Below are positions 7,324 to 16,185 of a DNA stretch of 59,695 bases, piece after piece (within the stretch, counting starts at the first letter, position 1; every line of letters begins with the position of its first letter). The stretch covers positions 1 to 59,695 of the forward strand of contig CAYVUB010000018.1 of assembly GCA_964454675.1 (NCBI GenBank), in the 5' to 3' direction. The notes beneath the pieces were generated by a model. The model ran no database searches, was not told the origin of the DNA, and saw only the letters and a program-made list of their open reading frames with translations. A program made the translations under genes and the position numbers. Source of the stretch: CAYVUB01 sp964454675. Its GTDB lineage: Bacteria > Bacteroidota > Bacteroidia > Flavobacteriales > Flavobacteriaceae.

Positions 7324-9619
7324 GGTCTGTCCTGTATTTTAATAAACTATAAACGCCTAAAGCGGCTATTGATAAAACGATGGTTTCTATCATGGTGTCA
7401 AACCCTCTGAAATCAACCAAGATAACATTCACGACATTTTTTCCTTTTGCCAGGGTATAGGCACTATCGGCATAAAACATACTGGTTTCTTTTGTTGCCG
7501 GATATACCAAAGCCTGTAAGGTGATGAGTGTAATCAAACTTCCAAAACATAAAGAAACAATGGTGTCTCTGATAATTATTTTGGGACTTCTAAAGGTTAA
7601 AAATGGCGGCAGTTTAAACAATACCAATACAAATAATACTACGGTAAGCGTGTCAATTGTAAACTGTGTCATTGCCAGGTCGGGTGCGCCGTAAAACACA
7701 AAAATCAAACAGATACAATACCCTATGATACCCAAACTTGCTATGGCTGCTAATCTTGAAGGCGTTTTGATTGTGAAATAAATAGCTACAATAATTATAA
7801 CAAATATGGTGAGTTCATAAAGCCTGAACCCCGATAAATCACTGGTGTTGACCCTGATTGGAACGGTTGTGAACAGCCTGTATCCTACAAGAATTGTGAT
7901 AAATAAAATTATAGTAATCACATAATTACGAAGGTAGCCGTTATGAAAAAACCGGGTATATTGAAATGCAAAATGACGTGTGTTTTCTACAAATGTTTCT
8001 ACAAGATTTTTTGGAGAAATTCTGTTAAAGGCTTCAATAAAACTGAGGGATTTTTCATTGTATTTTTTTGCAAAAAAGAGTATTAACCCTAAAGCAACGG
8101 TAATGCCGCTAAGCAGGAGCACAATATTAAAACCATGCCATATTTTTAGATACAGTTCGGTGGGTTGTGTGCTTATTGACAGGAAGGCGTAATTGATAAT
8201 TCCGTCATTGGCAATAAAAGGGAAACATCCAAAAAGCAGGGTTAAAAAGCTCAGGATAATTACAGGAATCTGTAAAAAGTTACCGGGTTTGTGAGCTTTT
8301 TCAAAATTTTCGGGAAGTTTTCCTATAAAAGGTTTTATTCCTGCCATAAACCCGGAACACGCTAAAAGTATGTTGGTCAATACGGCTATTCCTGTAATCC
8401 ATAAAGCCCAGTTTGGGATATGCAAGGTAGATTCGTAAATCAAATCTTTACTTATAAAACCAAATGTAAGCGGGATTCCTGCGCTTGACAATGCTGCAAT
8501 TAAAGATACTATGGCAACAACAGGCATTACTTTTCTCAATCCCGATAATTCTGTAAGGTTTCGGGTGTGTACGGCATGGTCAACAATTCCTGTTACAAGG
8601 AATAAGGTAGCTTTATACAGCGCATGAACCATAATAAATGTAACGGCTGCATATAAAGCATAATCGTTGCCGATACCTAAAAGAAAAACGATAATCCCTA
8701 AAGCAGATATGGTCGAATAGGCGAGAATACTTTTCATATCAACCCTTAAAATACTGTGGAAAGCTCCGTAAAGCATCGTAATTCCGCCAACAATCATAAG
8801 CGTATTGTTCCATAGTAAACCATCGCTTAAAACCGGTGTAAACCGCGCCAGAATATAGATACCGGCTTTTACCATTGTTGCAGAATGCAGATATGCCGAA
8901 ACCGGTGTTGGTGCCTGCATGGCGCCCGGTAGCCAGAAATGAAACGGAAACTGGGCCGACTTGGTAAAAGCACCTGCAAAAACAAAAAAGAGTATCAGCG
9001 GAAAAAAAGCGTTATTTTGTAATACTTCAGACGATGTGAGCAATTCGTTTATAGAATATGTACCCGATATATTCCCGATGAGTAAAAACCCTGTTAAAAG
9101 TAAAAAGCCACCAAATCCGGTGATGCCCAAAGCCGTAAGCGCGCTTGCCCGGGAATTTTCATCTTCGTTGTTAAATCCTATTAAAAAGTAAGATGTAATG
9201 CTTGTTAACTCCCAAAACATAAAAACGGCTATAAGGTTGTCAGACAGGACAAGCCCCAGCATGGCACCCATAAACAGTGTGAGATAACAAAAAAAGCGGT
9301 TTAAATACGGATGATGTTTTAAATAATAAGATGCGTAAAAGTATATGAGCGACCCGATTCCCGTAATGAGCAATGAAAAGAGCAATGAAAGTCCGTCAAG
9401 CTTAAAATTAAGATTTATGCCCAGTGAAGGAATCCATTTATATGTATGATAAACTTCTTCATGCCATTCCCATTGAATAAGAAGCAAATAAGTGAAAAAA
9501 TAGATAAATAACGATACAGGAAGCAAGCCTGTGAGCTTGTAATATTTTGGACGGATATAGTTCCCTGAAAAGAGAATCAGAAACGCAGAGATGAAAGTTA
9601 ATATTACAATAGTAAGCAT
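7307..9619 (-). CDS. mnhA: Mrp/Mnh Na+/H+ antiporter subunit A
   Basis: The largest subunit of the antiporter is homologous to NuoL. The 770-residue polytopic protein has E137 in FMFWELTSITS (TM5), K220 in GAFTKSAQFPFHFWLPGAM and the PTPVSAYLHSATMVKAG segment, all conserved proton-channel elements. The C-terminal part (from about residue 620) has the extra hydrophobic domain (including APDLAMTQFTIDT) that sets MrpA apart from NuoL. It is the first gene of the mnhABCDEFG operon, which exports Na+ against protons and supports pH and salt tolerance. The AT-rich 214 bp upstream separates it from the divergent kinase gene and should hold both promoters. Confidence 0.94.
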   Translation of the reverse strand: MLTIVILTFISAFLILFSGNYIRPKYYKLTGLLPVSLFIYFFTYLLLIQWEWHEEVYHTYKWIPSLGINLNFKLDGLSLLFSLLITGIGSLIYFYASYYLKHHPYLNRFFCYLTLFMGAMLGLVLSDNLIAVFMFWELTSITSYFLIGFNNEDENSRASALTALGITGFGGFLLLTGFLLIGNISGTYSINELLTSSEVLQNNAFFPLILFFVFAGAFTKSAQFPFHFWLPGAMQAPTPVSAYLHSATMVKAGIYILARFTPVLSDGLLWNNTLMIVGGITMLYGAFHSILRVDMKSILAYSTISALGIIVFLLGIGNDYALYAAVTFIMVHALYKATLFLVTGIVDHAVHTRNLTELSGLRKVMPVVAIVSLIAALSSAGIPLTFGFISKDLIYESTLHIPNWALWITGIAVLTNILLACSGFMAGIKPFIGKLPENFEKAHKPGNFLQIPVIILSFLTLLFGCFPFIANDGIINYAFLSISTQPTELYLKIWHGFNIVLLLSGITVALGLILFFAKKYNEKSLSFIEAFNRISPKNLVETFVENTRHFAFQYTRFFHNGYLRNYVITIILFITILVGYRLFTTVPIRVNTSDLSGFRLYELTIFVIIIVAIYFTIKTPSRLAAIASLGIIGYCICLIFVFYGAPDLAMTQFTIDTLTVVLFVLVLFKLPPFLTFRSPKIIIRDTIVSLCFGSLITLITLQALVYPATKETSMFYADSAYTLAKGKNVVNVILVDFRGFDTMIETIVLSIAALGVYSLLKYRTDHEEAD

Positions 9620-9833
9620 GCTTGGCTTTTATTTTTGAACGTGCGTAAAGATAGAAATAATGATAAAAAAACGTGTATAAAAGATAGGTTAAAGAAGGAT
9701 TTTTTTTTAATTTGTTTTTTTGGAAAATGTTGTAAAATTATTAAATGATTCCATAATTAAAAAAGGAAGTTTATAGGAAACAAATTTAATAGTTACCTTT
9801 TAACATTGATTTAAAACTTTGTAATATTGTAAT

Positions 9834-10592
9834 ATGAAAAAAGTTTTGAGTGAAGTTTATATGTTGTATGAAGAACAACTTGATAACAGTGTTATTAATT
9901 TTGATTCACAAGGTGAAAACTTTGGAAATCAACAACGAAATTCGTTAAAACTGTTTATCATTGATGGTAAAACGATTAATGTAAAATCGTTTAAGGTTCC
10001 TAATATTTTCAATCAAATAGCCTATCATTTTTTCAGAAAAAGCAAAGCACAGCGTTCTTTTGAGTATGCCAATAAATTGACAGAGCTTGGTATTGGCACG
10101 CCGCAACCTGTTGCTTATTATGAGTTTCCTTCACTTTTGCTATTCAAAAAAAGTTATTATGTAAGTGAGCAACAAGATTGTGATTTAACGTACAGGGAAT
10201 TATCCAAAGATTTTAATATTCCCAACCACGAAGCCATTTTAAGAGCCTTCACACGATTTACGTTTGAGCTGCATGAAAAAGGAATTAACTTTCTCGACCA
10301 TTCGCCCGGAAATACCTTAATAAAAATAAACGGCAACGATTACAATTTTTATCTTGTGGACTTAAACCGTATGGAATTTAAACCGATGGATTTTGAAATG
10401 CGCATGAAAAATTTTGCCCGGTTAACCGTTCATCAATCTATGGTTGAGGTTATGAGTGAGGAATATGCAAAACTTTACGGCAAACCTTACGGTGAAGTTT
10501 TTAGCAGGATGTGGCAATATACTGTTGATTTCCAGAAACAACACAAAAACAAGAGAAAGCTAAAGAAAAGGCTTAAGTTTTGGAAGCATTAA
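9834..10592 (+). CDS. Lipopolysaccharide kinase-like (Kdo/WaaP-InaA family) protein
   Basis: The 252-residue protein has the small protein-kinase-like fold of Kdo/heptose kinases. The putative ATP lysine is in INVKSF (K51), followed by an acidic helix residue near E77. The catalytic loop is HEKGINFLDHSPGNTLI (H147, D155, N160) and the metal-binding aspartate is in YLVDLNRM (D176). The C-terminus is strongly basic, which suits a membrane-surface enzyme acting on lipid A-core. The gene faces the opposite strand from the downstream glycosyltransferase genes, and the two 3' ends overlap by 4 bp. The exact acceptor (Kdo or another core sugar) cannot be read from the sequence. Confidence 0.8.
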   Translation: MKKVLSEVYMLYEEQLDNSVINFDSQGENFGNQQRNSLKLFIIDGKTINVKSFKVPNIFNQIAYHFFRKSKAQRSFEYANKLTELGIGTPQPVAYYEFPSLLLFKKSYYVSEQQDCDLTYRELSKDFNIPNHEAILRAFTRFTFELHEKGINFLDHSPGNTLIKINGNDYNFYLVDLNRMEFKPMDFEMRMKNFARLTVHQSMVEVMSEEYAKLYGKPYGEVFSRMWQYTVDFQKQHKNKRKLKKRLKFWKH

Positions 10593-11356
10593 TCAGTTTG
10601 ATTTTTATGTAATTCTTGTAGTTTAAAAAATCTGAAATATACGCCTTGGGCAAGTATTAAACATATTTTATATCCTTTATATCCGTCCAAAATCCCAAAC
10701 CTGATAAAATAATTATTTAAAAACTTATAAGCAGGCTTTATATAAAAATGAAAAAAGCCGGGTATCATTCCTTTTTTATAAAGTTCATGAGCTTTTAATT
10801 TTTCATAAGAGAATATCTTATTCTTGAAATGCTCAATACTCTTATAGCTATAATGGTCAATTGCGTGTTTTAATTTTCCGCTTTTTCCATCAACAATAAG
10901 TTTTTCATGTACAAACAAATTAGCATCATATTTGCATTTGGATTTTTTAAACAGTCTGTGAGAGAAAGTTGTTTGAACACCACTAAATCTAATGCGCTCA
11001 TTATTTAAATAATATTTAAAAGCACTTAAGTAGGCAACAATGGTGTTATCTGTTGAGTTAATTTTTTGAATGACATCTTTTTTGTAATCTTCAGAAATAA
11101 ATTCATCGGCATCTATAAATAATACCCAATCATTTTTTGCCAGGTTTAGTGCATAGTTTTTTTGATTTGAAAAGTTGTCAAAAGGACGTTGATAAGCTTT
11201 TACTTGGTTATAAGATAAAAGTTTATCATACGTTTTATCTGTACTAAAAGAGTCCACTACTACAATCTCATCAACAATGTCTATTAATGACTGCAAACAT
11301 TTTTCTATGTTTTCTTCTTCATTGTAGGTTATAATAACGCCTGAAAGTTTTACCAT
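10589..11356 (-). CDS. Family 2 glycosyltransferase (WaaE/KdtX-like LPS core transferase)
   Basis: The enzyme transfers a sugar from a nucleotide donor, probably onto lipid A-core or a surface glycan. The 255-residue product has a GT-A fold. LSGVIITYNEEENIEKCL (4-21) is the nucleotide-binding start, VVVDSFSTDKT (32-42) follows, and FIDADEF (80-86) holds the DxD metal motif. The pattern matches LPS core beta-1,4-glucosyltransferases of the WaaE type. I place the start at the ATG at 11356. The longer reading frame begins with TTG at 11395 and adds 13 residues with no homology to GT2 N-termini. Directly upstream lies the truncated 5' end of another GT2 gene, which suggests past recombination here. 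Confidence 0.85.
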   Translation of the reverse strand: MVKLSGVIITYNEEENIEKCLQSLIDIVDEIVVVDSFSTDKTYDKLLSYNQVKAYQRPFDNFSNQKNYALNLAKNDWVLFIDADEFISEDYKKDVIQKINSTDNTIVAYLSAFKYYLNNERIRFSGVQTTFSHRLFKKSKCKYDANLFVHEKLIVDGKSGKLKHAIDHYSYKSIEHFKNKIFSYEKLKAHELYKKGMIPGFFHFYIKPAYKFLNNYFIRFGILDGYKGYKICLILAQGVYFRFFKLQELHKNQTD

Positions 11357-11388
11357 TGTGCTAAAGTTGTCGGGTAAAAATACTGCTT

Positions 11389-11487
11389 TTAACAATATGA
11401 GTCCTTACAAAAACTTACCGAAGCAATGACTGCTTCAATATTATGAATTTCATTTCCTGTAGGAATTATGGCGGTTAACTTATTCAT
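11389..11487 (-). pseudogene. 5' remnant of a second family 2 glycosyltransferase gene
   Basis: On the minus strand the ATG at 11487 opens a 32-codon frame that begins MNKLTAIIPTGNEIHNIEAV and continues IASVSF before ending in unrelated residues and TAA at 11389. The first 26 residues are a textbook GT2 N-terminus (strand, PTGNE nucleotide site, helix). They are not the N-terminus of the adjacent GT2 gene, whose own copy of this segment (VIITYNEEENIEKC) follows 40 bp later. The frame overlaps the end of the glycerophosphotransferase-like gene by 8 bp, as an operon gene would. It therefore looks like the stump of a gene replaced or deleted by recombination. Confidence 0.65.
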
Positions 11488-12565
11488 TATGAAGAATAGT
11501 ATATTGCTTGTTGTAGCTTTTAAAAGTAAAGTATTTTAAACGTTTGCGGATTTTATATTTGCGAATCAAATTTAAAGGTTTTCGTTTTAAATGCGTTTTG
11601 TCTTTATGTAAGTAACTGATGGTTGCATCAACAATGCGTCCGCTTGATTTTCCGTCGTAGTAGGGATGCAATTCATTGATAAAAAGCTCAATATTTTTTA
11701 ATAAATCATCAGAAGGATTTAGTGCCTTTTCAAAGGCTTTTTCAATGAGGCTTGATTCGGTTATATTTATTAAATAACTGTGGTTAAATGTATGGTTAAA
11801 AGTAACCACAGGTTTTCTTTGCAATAAAAATTCCTGAATAGCCGATGTGGTATCGGCAAACATCATATCTGCTTTTTTGAATAACGGAATTAAATCTGTC
11901 GTGTCAAAATAGGTAAAATTTTCTCCTGTTAATGCTTGCCACTTTTTTTTGATTTCTAAAGGTAATTTTGGATGTAATACCATCAAGAATTGATAGTCTC
12001 CTTTTTCAGAAAGTTTTTTAATTTCATCAAAAACATCATTTCTGTAAGCCAAACTTAAACGCTCTGTAAAGGTTGAAGCAATCATGACAACAGGCTTTGA
12101 ATCTTCGTTTTTAGAAATCAAAGGAAACAAAGGATCAACTTTTGACCAGCCGGTTTCAATAACTTCAAAGTGTGGATGTTTTTTTTGTTGTGCCTTGAAA
12201 CCTTGGGTAGAAGTAGGACCTTGAGTGCAGTACAAATCAAAAAAACCGCGTATCCTGAAATGTGCAAAAGAGTTGTTGCCTTCGGGACGTTTTTGAGCAT
12301 TAAACCCATGAAATATCTGAACTTTCAACCCCGATATAAAGTCTGCCACAATATCGGTTGCGGTCAATACTATATCTGGCTGATAGTTAATAACTTCTTT
12401 GATAGTGTTTAAAGTGTTTGGTTTACTGCTTATTGCTTTTTTTCCGTCTTCCAAATCACTGAACCATTTAACGGTATAGCCTCTGTCAATAATTTCTTCT
12501 TCCAAAGGATTGCCAATAGGAACCGAGTAACTGTATGATATGTATATTAAAAATTTGTAGTGCAT
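11480..12565 (-). CDS. CDP-glycerol:glycerophosphate glycerophosphotransferase-like protein
   Basis: The 361-residue protein has the two-domain GT-B layout of the Glyphos_transf family, which builds poly(glycerol- or ribitol-phosphate) chains. Supporting segments are VQIFHGF (UDP/CDP-side loop, about 92-98), FDLYCTQGP, the central VVMIASTFTERL, FLMVLHPKL and ADTTSAIQEFLLQRKPVV, the last matching the family's (S/T)DxSSxxxE/D...KP motif. The basic C-terminal tail fits membrane association. It lies 3 bp after the Stealth gene. Together they suggest a glycan with phosphodiester links. The true donor (CDP-glycerol or another) is unknown, and no CDP-glycerol synthase is seen in the window. Confidence 0.75.
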   Translation of the reverse strand: MHYKFLIYISYSYSVPIGNPLEEEIIDRGYTVKWFSDLEDGKKAISSKPNTLNTIKEVINYQPDIVLTATDIVADFISGLKVQIFHGFNAQKRPEGNNSFAHFRIRGFFDLYCTQGPTSTQGFKAQQKKHPHFEVIETGWSKVDPLFPLISKNEDSKPVVMIASTFTERLSLAYRNDVFDEIKKLSEKGDYQFLMVLHPKLPLEIKKKWQALTGENFTYFDTTDLIPLFKKADMMFADTTSAIQEFLLQRKPVVTFNHTFNHSYLINITESSLIEKAFEKALNPSDDLLKNIELFINELHPYYDGKSSGRIVDATISYLHKDKTHLKRKPLNLIRKYKIRKRLKYFTFKSYNKQYTILHNE

Positions 12566-12568
12566 TTT

Positions 12569-13516
12569 TTAACTAACCCGCTTTTCTAACCATTGTAATA
12601 TGTAATTTAAAATAACCGGCGGACAAAGGTCTAAGCTTTGCATTCCTAAAAAGAGCTTGTTCTTACTTTTCAAATTTAGCTTAAACTTATACCATATCAA
12701 AGGTTTTTTGTAAGACCTGAAATACATTAGTTGTAAATCGTTTTTAAAAACACAGGTTTTGTTTTTTATTTCAATATGGTTTGCCAAACCTTGTGGTGTA
12801 AATTGGTTTTCGTTTCTAAACCGGTGTTTTATATTTTCTGTAAAAACAGCTTCATTGGATTTAAAATAATTTTCAAAAGTCGATTTTCGCAGCGGGTGAG
12901 GCGTGTGCTTAAAATTGTAATAATTTTTGAAACCTATATGTTGAGCGGCTTTTTGTTGTGCTATTTTATGACTGGGCTTTGATTTTTTTAAGGATTTAAA
13001 TAATGATTTTTTGTCAAAGTTCATCCATTTGCCCCTCAATACCGGAAACCCGTTTATAAAAAAATCTTTTGGTGTTGTATGGTTTATTAAAAAGAAATCA
13101 TCGTTCATGTAGATAAAATGTTCTGCCAAATCCGGGATTCTGTAAATGCAGGTTTCTATAGGTCTGCAATTAAAAACAGGTAAAAAATTTTCATACCCTT
13201 CAAATATAACGCTGTGGTCAACGACGCGTACTTTTTGAGCATATTTGTCAGTTTCCATATTTAAAAAAGAAGGAACTTGATTATCTGTAACAATAAAGAT
13301 GTTTCTTATGTAGGGTGCAAATTTTAAAATAGAATCAACAGTATATTTTATTTCATTAACCTGACCAAATCTGGTTTTAAACTTTTTTGTACCGGTTTTT
13401 TCTTTGTCAACGATATAAGGAAGCATTTTTTCTTTGTGCTTTTCATCATTGCCGTCAACCCATAGAATCACAGCATCAATAGGGCTTTTAAAATGTTCTT
13501 CGGTATTATTTGCCAT
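12569..13516 (-). CDS. Stealth-family capsular/exopolysaccharide phosphotransferase
   Basis: Stealth proteins transfer hexose-1-phosphate to make phosphodiester-linked capsule polymers. The 315-residue protein has the CR1 motif SPIDAVILWVDGNDEKH (11-27), the CR2 region with RFGQVNEIKYTVDSI (49-63), IFIVTDNQVP (73-82) and HFIYMNDDFF (133-142, D139/D140), and a later CR3-like HTPHPLRKSTF. The frame can be read from TTG at 13534, but the ATG at 13516 is a better start and leaves 14 bp after the upstream gene. It lies between the TupA-like and glycerophosphotransferase-like genes and is probably co-transcribed with them. Confidence 0.88.
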   Translation of the reverse strand: MANNTEEHFKSPIDAVILWVDGNDEKHKEKMLPYIVDKEKTGTKKFKTRFGQVNEIKYTVDSILKFAPYIRNIFIVTDNQVPSFLNMETDKYAQKVRVVDHSVIFEGYENFLPVFNCRPIETCIYRIPDLAEHFIYMNDDFFLINHTTPKDFFINGFPVLRGKWMNFDKKSLFKSLKKSKPSHKIAQQKAAQHIGFKNYYNFKHTPHPLRKSTFENYFKSNEAVFTENIKHRFRNENQFTPQGLANHIEIKNKTCVFKNDLQLMYFRSYKKPLIWYKFKLNLKSKNKLFLGMQSLDLCPPVILNYILQWLEKRVS

Positions 13517-13530
13517 AATCTTTTGAGATG

Positions 13531-14442
13531 TCAAATTTCAGTAATAATTTCTTTTTTGTTATTGAGTTTTGGCAGTGTAATGTAATCTCCTATGATTTTG
13601 TTGTATTCATCGGGTATAAAATCTTTTCTTCCGTCTGAAGGATAAAAAGTTATTTCACCAAAAATTATTTTTCCTTTGATGGAATAAAAATCAACACGAG
13701 CAAAAGGGAATCCTGCACCCAGTATTTCAGACAATTTTATCATTTCTTCTAAGGTATCGGGTTTTTCAACAGGTGTTGAAATGCTTTTTTTGATAGAAAC
13801 ATATCTGAAAGGTAAAGGCTTGAAGTCTAAATCATAAAAACCTCTTTTGTGATTTTCTGCTCTGTCCAAATGCACTTCCAGAAATTTTGTGACACCGTTA
13901 AAGCAATAAAATTTGTAATCAATAAGTGAAATTTTAGTATCCTCCGTCAATAATTTTTCAACTATTAATCTTGGTTGTACATCTTTATAAGCCCATTCTT
14001 GTCCGGTACGGTAGTATTGATTTGTACACAACCACTTTCTAAATAATTTTTCAGCGTTTAGTTTGTCCAGTTTGTTTTTGTCTTTTACAATAAGATTAAA
14101 GCTGCTTGCGTGGGTTGCTTTTATGATAAATTGATTTGGTAATTTGTCATAAGGAATGTCTTCCGGCTTATCATAAATACCATAAATATCATTGAGGTAT
14201 TGAGCGCCTATTTTGGTTTCAACATAAGCTCTTACAGCATATTTATCTACCAATTGATTTAAGATTTTTGGATGATAAAATACTTTATACCATTGAATTT
14301 TTTCGTTAAATTCTTTTGGGTTGTTTAAATTCAATTTTTTGCCGGTATGATATTCATAAAGGAAATGGGCATAAATTTTAGGGGGTAAAAATCGCATTTT
14401 CCGTAGCATTTTCAAGCCGAACCTACGTATGTTTTTTAGCAT
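13531..14442 (-). CDS. TupA-like ATP-grasp protein, probable surface-polysaccharide modification enzyme
   Basis: The 303-residue protein matches the TupA-like ATP-grasp family, named after the teichuronopeptide gene of alkaliphilic Bacillus. Visible markers are LNNPKEFNEKIQWYK (39-53), the ATP-binding FIIKATHASSFNLIV (105-119, K108), and the acidic pair regions VDFYSIKGKIIFGEITFYPS (metal site near the C-terminus). ATP-grasp members ligate carboxylates to amines, so an aminoacyl or peptide decoration of a glycan is plausible, but the substrate is unknown. It is the first gene of the minus-strand glycan cluster. The 135 bp upstream is extremely AT-rich and separates it from dapD. Confidence 0.78.
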   Translation of the reverse strand: MLKNIRRFGLKMLRKMRFLPPKIYAHFLYEYHTGKKLNLNNPKEFNEKIQWYKVFYHPKILNQLVDKYAVRAYVETKIGAQYLNDIYGIYDKPEDIPYDKLPNQFIIKATHASSFNLIVKDKNKLDKLNAEKLFRKWLCTNQYYRTGQEWAYKDVQPRLIVEKLLTEDTKISLIDYKFYCFNGVTKFLEVHLDRAENHKRGFYDLDFKPLPFRYVSIKKSISTPVEKPDTLEEMIKLSEILGAGFPFARVDFYSIKGKIIFGEITFYPSDGRKDFIPDEYNKIIGDYITLPKLNNKKEIITEI

Positions 14443-14577
14443 TATTTAAATATTTGAGTAAATATATTACAAAAAATTAACACTTTTTTAAAGATATGGA
14501 TATATAGAATTATTTAAGGAAATAAAAGAAATCGTATAGATTAAATGGAAAATTTAATTTATTGTGCTGATTTTTAC

Positions 14578-15393
14578 CTACACAGCCACATTATACTCTC
14601 TCAAAGCATCATTCAAGCTCGTTTTCAAATCGGTTGAAGGTTTGCGTTTTCCTATAATCAATGCACAAGGTACTTGATAGTCACCGGCAGGAAATTGTTT
14701 GGTATAACTTCCCGGAATCACCACTGAACGAGCAGGAACATACCCTTTATATTCAACAGGACTTTCACCTGTAACATCAATAATCTTTGTGGAACCTGTT
14801 AATACCACATTGGCGCCAAGTACCGCTTCTTTTTCAACACGTACACCTTCAACCACAATACAACGGCTGCCAATAAATGCTCCATCTTCAATAATAACAG
14901 GTGCTGCCTGCAAAGGTTCCAAAACACCGCCAATACCTACACCACCGGACAAATGCACGTTTTTGCCAATCTGCCCGCAGCTTCCTACGGTTGCCCAGGT
15001 ATCAACCATAGTGCCTTCATCTACATAAGCACCAATATTTACGTAGCTTGGCATCATAATCACACCTTTTGAAATGTATGCTCCATGACGTGCCACAGCA
15101 TTGGGTACTATGCGTATGCCTTTTTCGGCATAATTACGTTTTAACGGTATTTTGTCATGATACTCAAAAATTCCCACTTCAAAAGTTTCCATTTTTTGAA
15201 TAGGAAAATACATCACCACAGCTTTCTTGACCCATTCATTTACCTGCCAGCCGTCATTTGTGGGTTCGGCAACTCTAAGCGTGCCGTTGTCCAAAAGATT
15301 TATCACTTCACGTATGCTGTTAATAGTATGGGTATCTGTCAATAATGCTCTGTTTTCCCAGGCGGTTTCGATGGTATGTTGTAATGTTTGCAT
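14578..15393 (-). CDS. dapD: 2,3,4,5-tetrahydropyridine-2,6-dicarboxylate N-succinyltransferase
   Basis: The enzyme adds succinyl-CoA to tetrahydrodipicolinate in the succinylase branch of lysine and meso-diaminopimelate synthesis. The 271-residue protein has the usual length, an all-helical N-terminal part and a left-handed beta-helix of hexapeptide repeats from about residue 100 to 215 (for example MMPSYVNIGAYVDEGTMVDT, VGSCGQIGKNVHLSGGVGIG). The sequence VARHGAYI before the helix and GSTKIIDV after it are typical. A TATATTTG box lies 20 bp upstream of the ATG. The gene is divergent from ruvX. Confidence 0.96.
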   Translation of the reverse strand: MQTLQHTIETAWENRALLTDTHTINSIREVINLLDNGTLRVAEPTNDGWQVNEWVKKAVVMYFPIQKMETFEVGIFEYHDKIPLKRNYAEKGIRIVPNAVARHGAYISKGVIMMPSYVNIGAYVDEGTMVDTWATVGSCGQIGKNVHLSGGVGIGGVLEPLQAAPVIIEDGAFIGSRCIVVEGVRVEKEAVLGANVVLTGSTKIIDVTGESPVEYKGYVPARSVVIPGSYTKQFPAGDYQVPCALIIGKRKPSTDLKTSLNDALREYNVAV

Positions 15394-15412
15394 GTGAAAA
15401 TTTTAGTTTAAG

Positions 15413-15420
15413 CAAATATA
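15413..15420 (-). promoter_or_regulatory. Putative Bacteroidota -7 box for dapD
   Basis: The minus strand reads TATATTTG, a full match to the Bacteroidota TAnnTTTG consensus, 20 bp upstream of the dapD ATG. No good -33 TTTG was found at the usual 17-23 bp spacing. Confidence 0.4.
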
Positions 15421-15606
15421 GTTACACCAATTGATTTTTGTGTACTTACGGCTTAACTCTTTTTTATAAATAAGAAGCATTTTTTTTAAATAAAGATGTG
15501 ACTTTTTTATTGTGCCGTGTCTTAAATATTGAATGAAATGATTTTTATTTAAAGTTAGAGGGTTAATTAAAAAGTCATGGATTTATTGATAGCTAATTTT
15601 TTTTAA

Positions 15607-15632
15607 AACGCTTCTTGCCTACAAGAAGCGTT
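15607..15632 (+). terminator. Strong intrinsic-terminator hairpin between divergent genes
   Basis: AACGCTTCTTG and CAAGAAGCGTT form a perfect 11-bp stem with a CCTA loop, followed by a T-run on the plus strand. A T-run before it means it could also work on the minus strand. No plus-strand gene lies upstream, since dapD is divergent. It may therefore end an unannotated small RNA or insulate the two promoters. Confidence 0.7.
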
Positions 15633-15759
15633 TTTTTATGTAGTTTTGAAAGCCCATAATGGGCACTTAAAAACAACGGTCAGTTCTCTTTGTAACCAAA
15701 AGGATATAAACAAATTAAAATTGATTAGTTACAATGTTTTGTATAAATGAAAAAAGATA

Positions 15760-16170
15760 ATGGCAAGACTTCTCGCAATTGATTTTGGTACCAAACGCTC
15801 AGGCATTGCAATTACCGATGAGTTGCAAATTATAGCTTCGGGGTTGACAACGGTCGATACCAAAGAACTAATACCTTTTTTGACAAACTATATTTCTAAA
15901 GAAAACGTTGAGCTTTTTATTATTGGCGAACCAAAACAAATGAATAGCGAAGCATCTGAAAGTGAAGGATCTATTCTTAAGTTTATAAAAAAGCTATCAG
16001 AAGCAATACCCCAAATTCCCATAAAAAGAGTTGATGAGCGCTTTACTTCAAAAATGGCGTTTCAAACCATGATTGACAGCGGACTCAAAAAAAACCAACG
16101 TAAAAACAAGGCATTAATTGATGAAATAAGCGCGACAATTATCCTTCAAAGTTATCTTTATTCAAAATAG
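15760..16170 (+). CDS. ruvX: Pre-16S rRNA nuclease / Holliday-junction resolvase-like protein (YqgF)
   Basis: RuvX/YqgF is an RNase H-fold nuclease that helps mature the 5' end of 16S rRNA. The 136-residue protein has the catalytic carboxylates in LAIDFGTKRSGIAI (D8), IIGEPK (E57) and LIDEISATIILQ (D121), plus the RVDERFTS segment (90-97). The usual VGLP loop reads IGEP here, a mild variant. The gene is followed by non-coding repeats and a T9SS gene rather than directly by def, which suggests an insertion into a ruvX-def-DUF5606-mazG neighbourhood. Confidence 0.92.
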   Translation: MARLLAIDFGTKRSGIAITDELQIIASGLTTVDTKELIPFLTNYISKENVELFIIGEPKQMNSEASESEGSILKFIKKLSEAIPQIPIKRVDERFTSKMAFQTMIDSGLKKNQRKNKALIDEISATIILQSYLYSK

Positions 16171-16185
16171 ATTTTGTGATTTATT

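Larger units (their letters stand above)
15394..15759. other. Gene-free 366-bp divergent region between dapD and ruvX
   Basis: It holds a dapD promoter-like box (15413-15420), a strong terminator-type hairpin (15607-15632) that ends no visible gene, and a short perfect palindrome GCCCATAATGGGC (15652-15664). On the plus strand a 9-codon frame (15577-15606, MDLLIANFF) ends exactly where the hairpin starts. I see no protein-coding gene. An attenuator, a short leader or a small RNA are possible readings. Confidence 0.6.

Noticed and set aside
9834..14442. The glycan cluster as a phage-defence or antiviral system
   Set aside because: All genes fit envelope glycan synthesis and none has nuclease, sensor or toxin domains.
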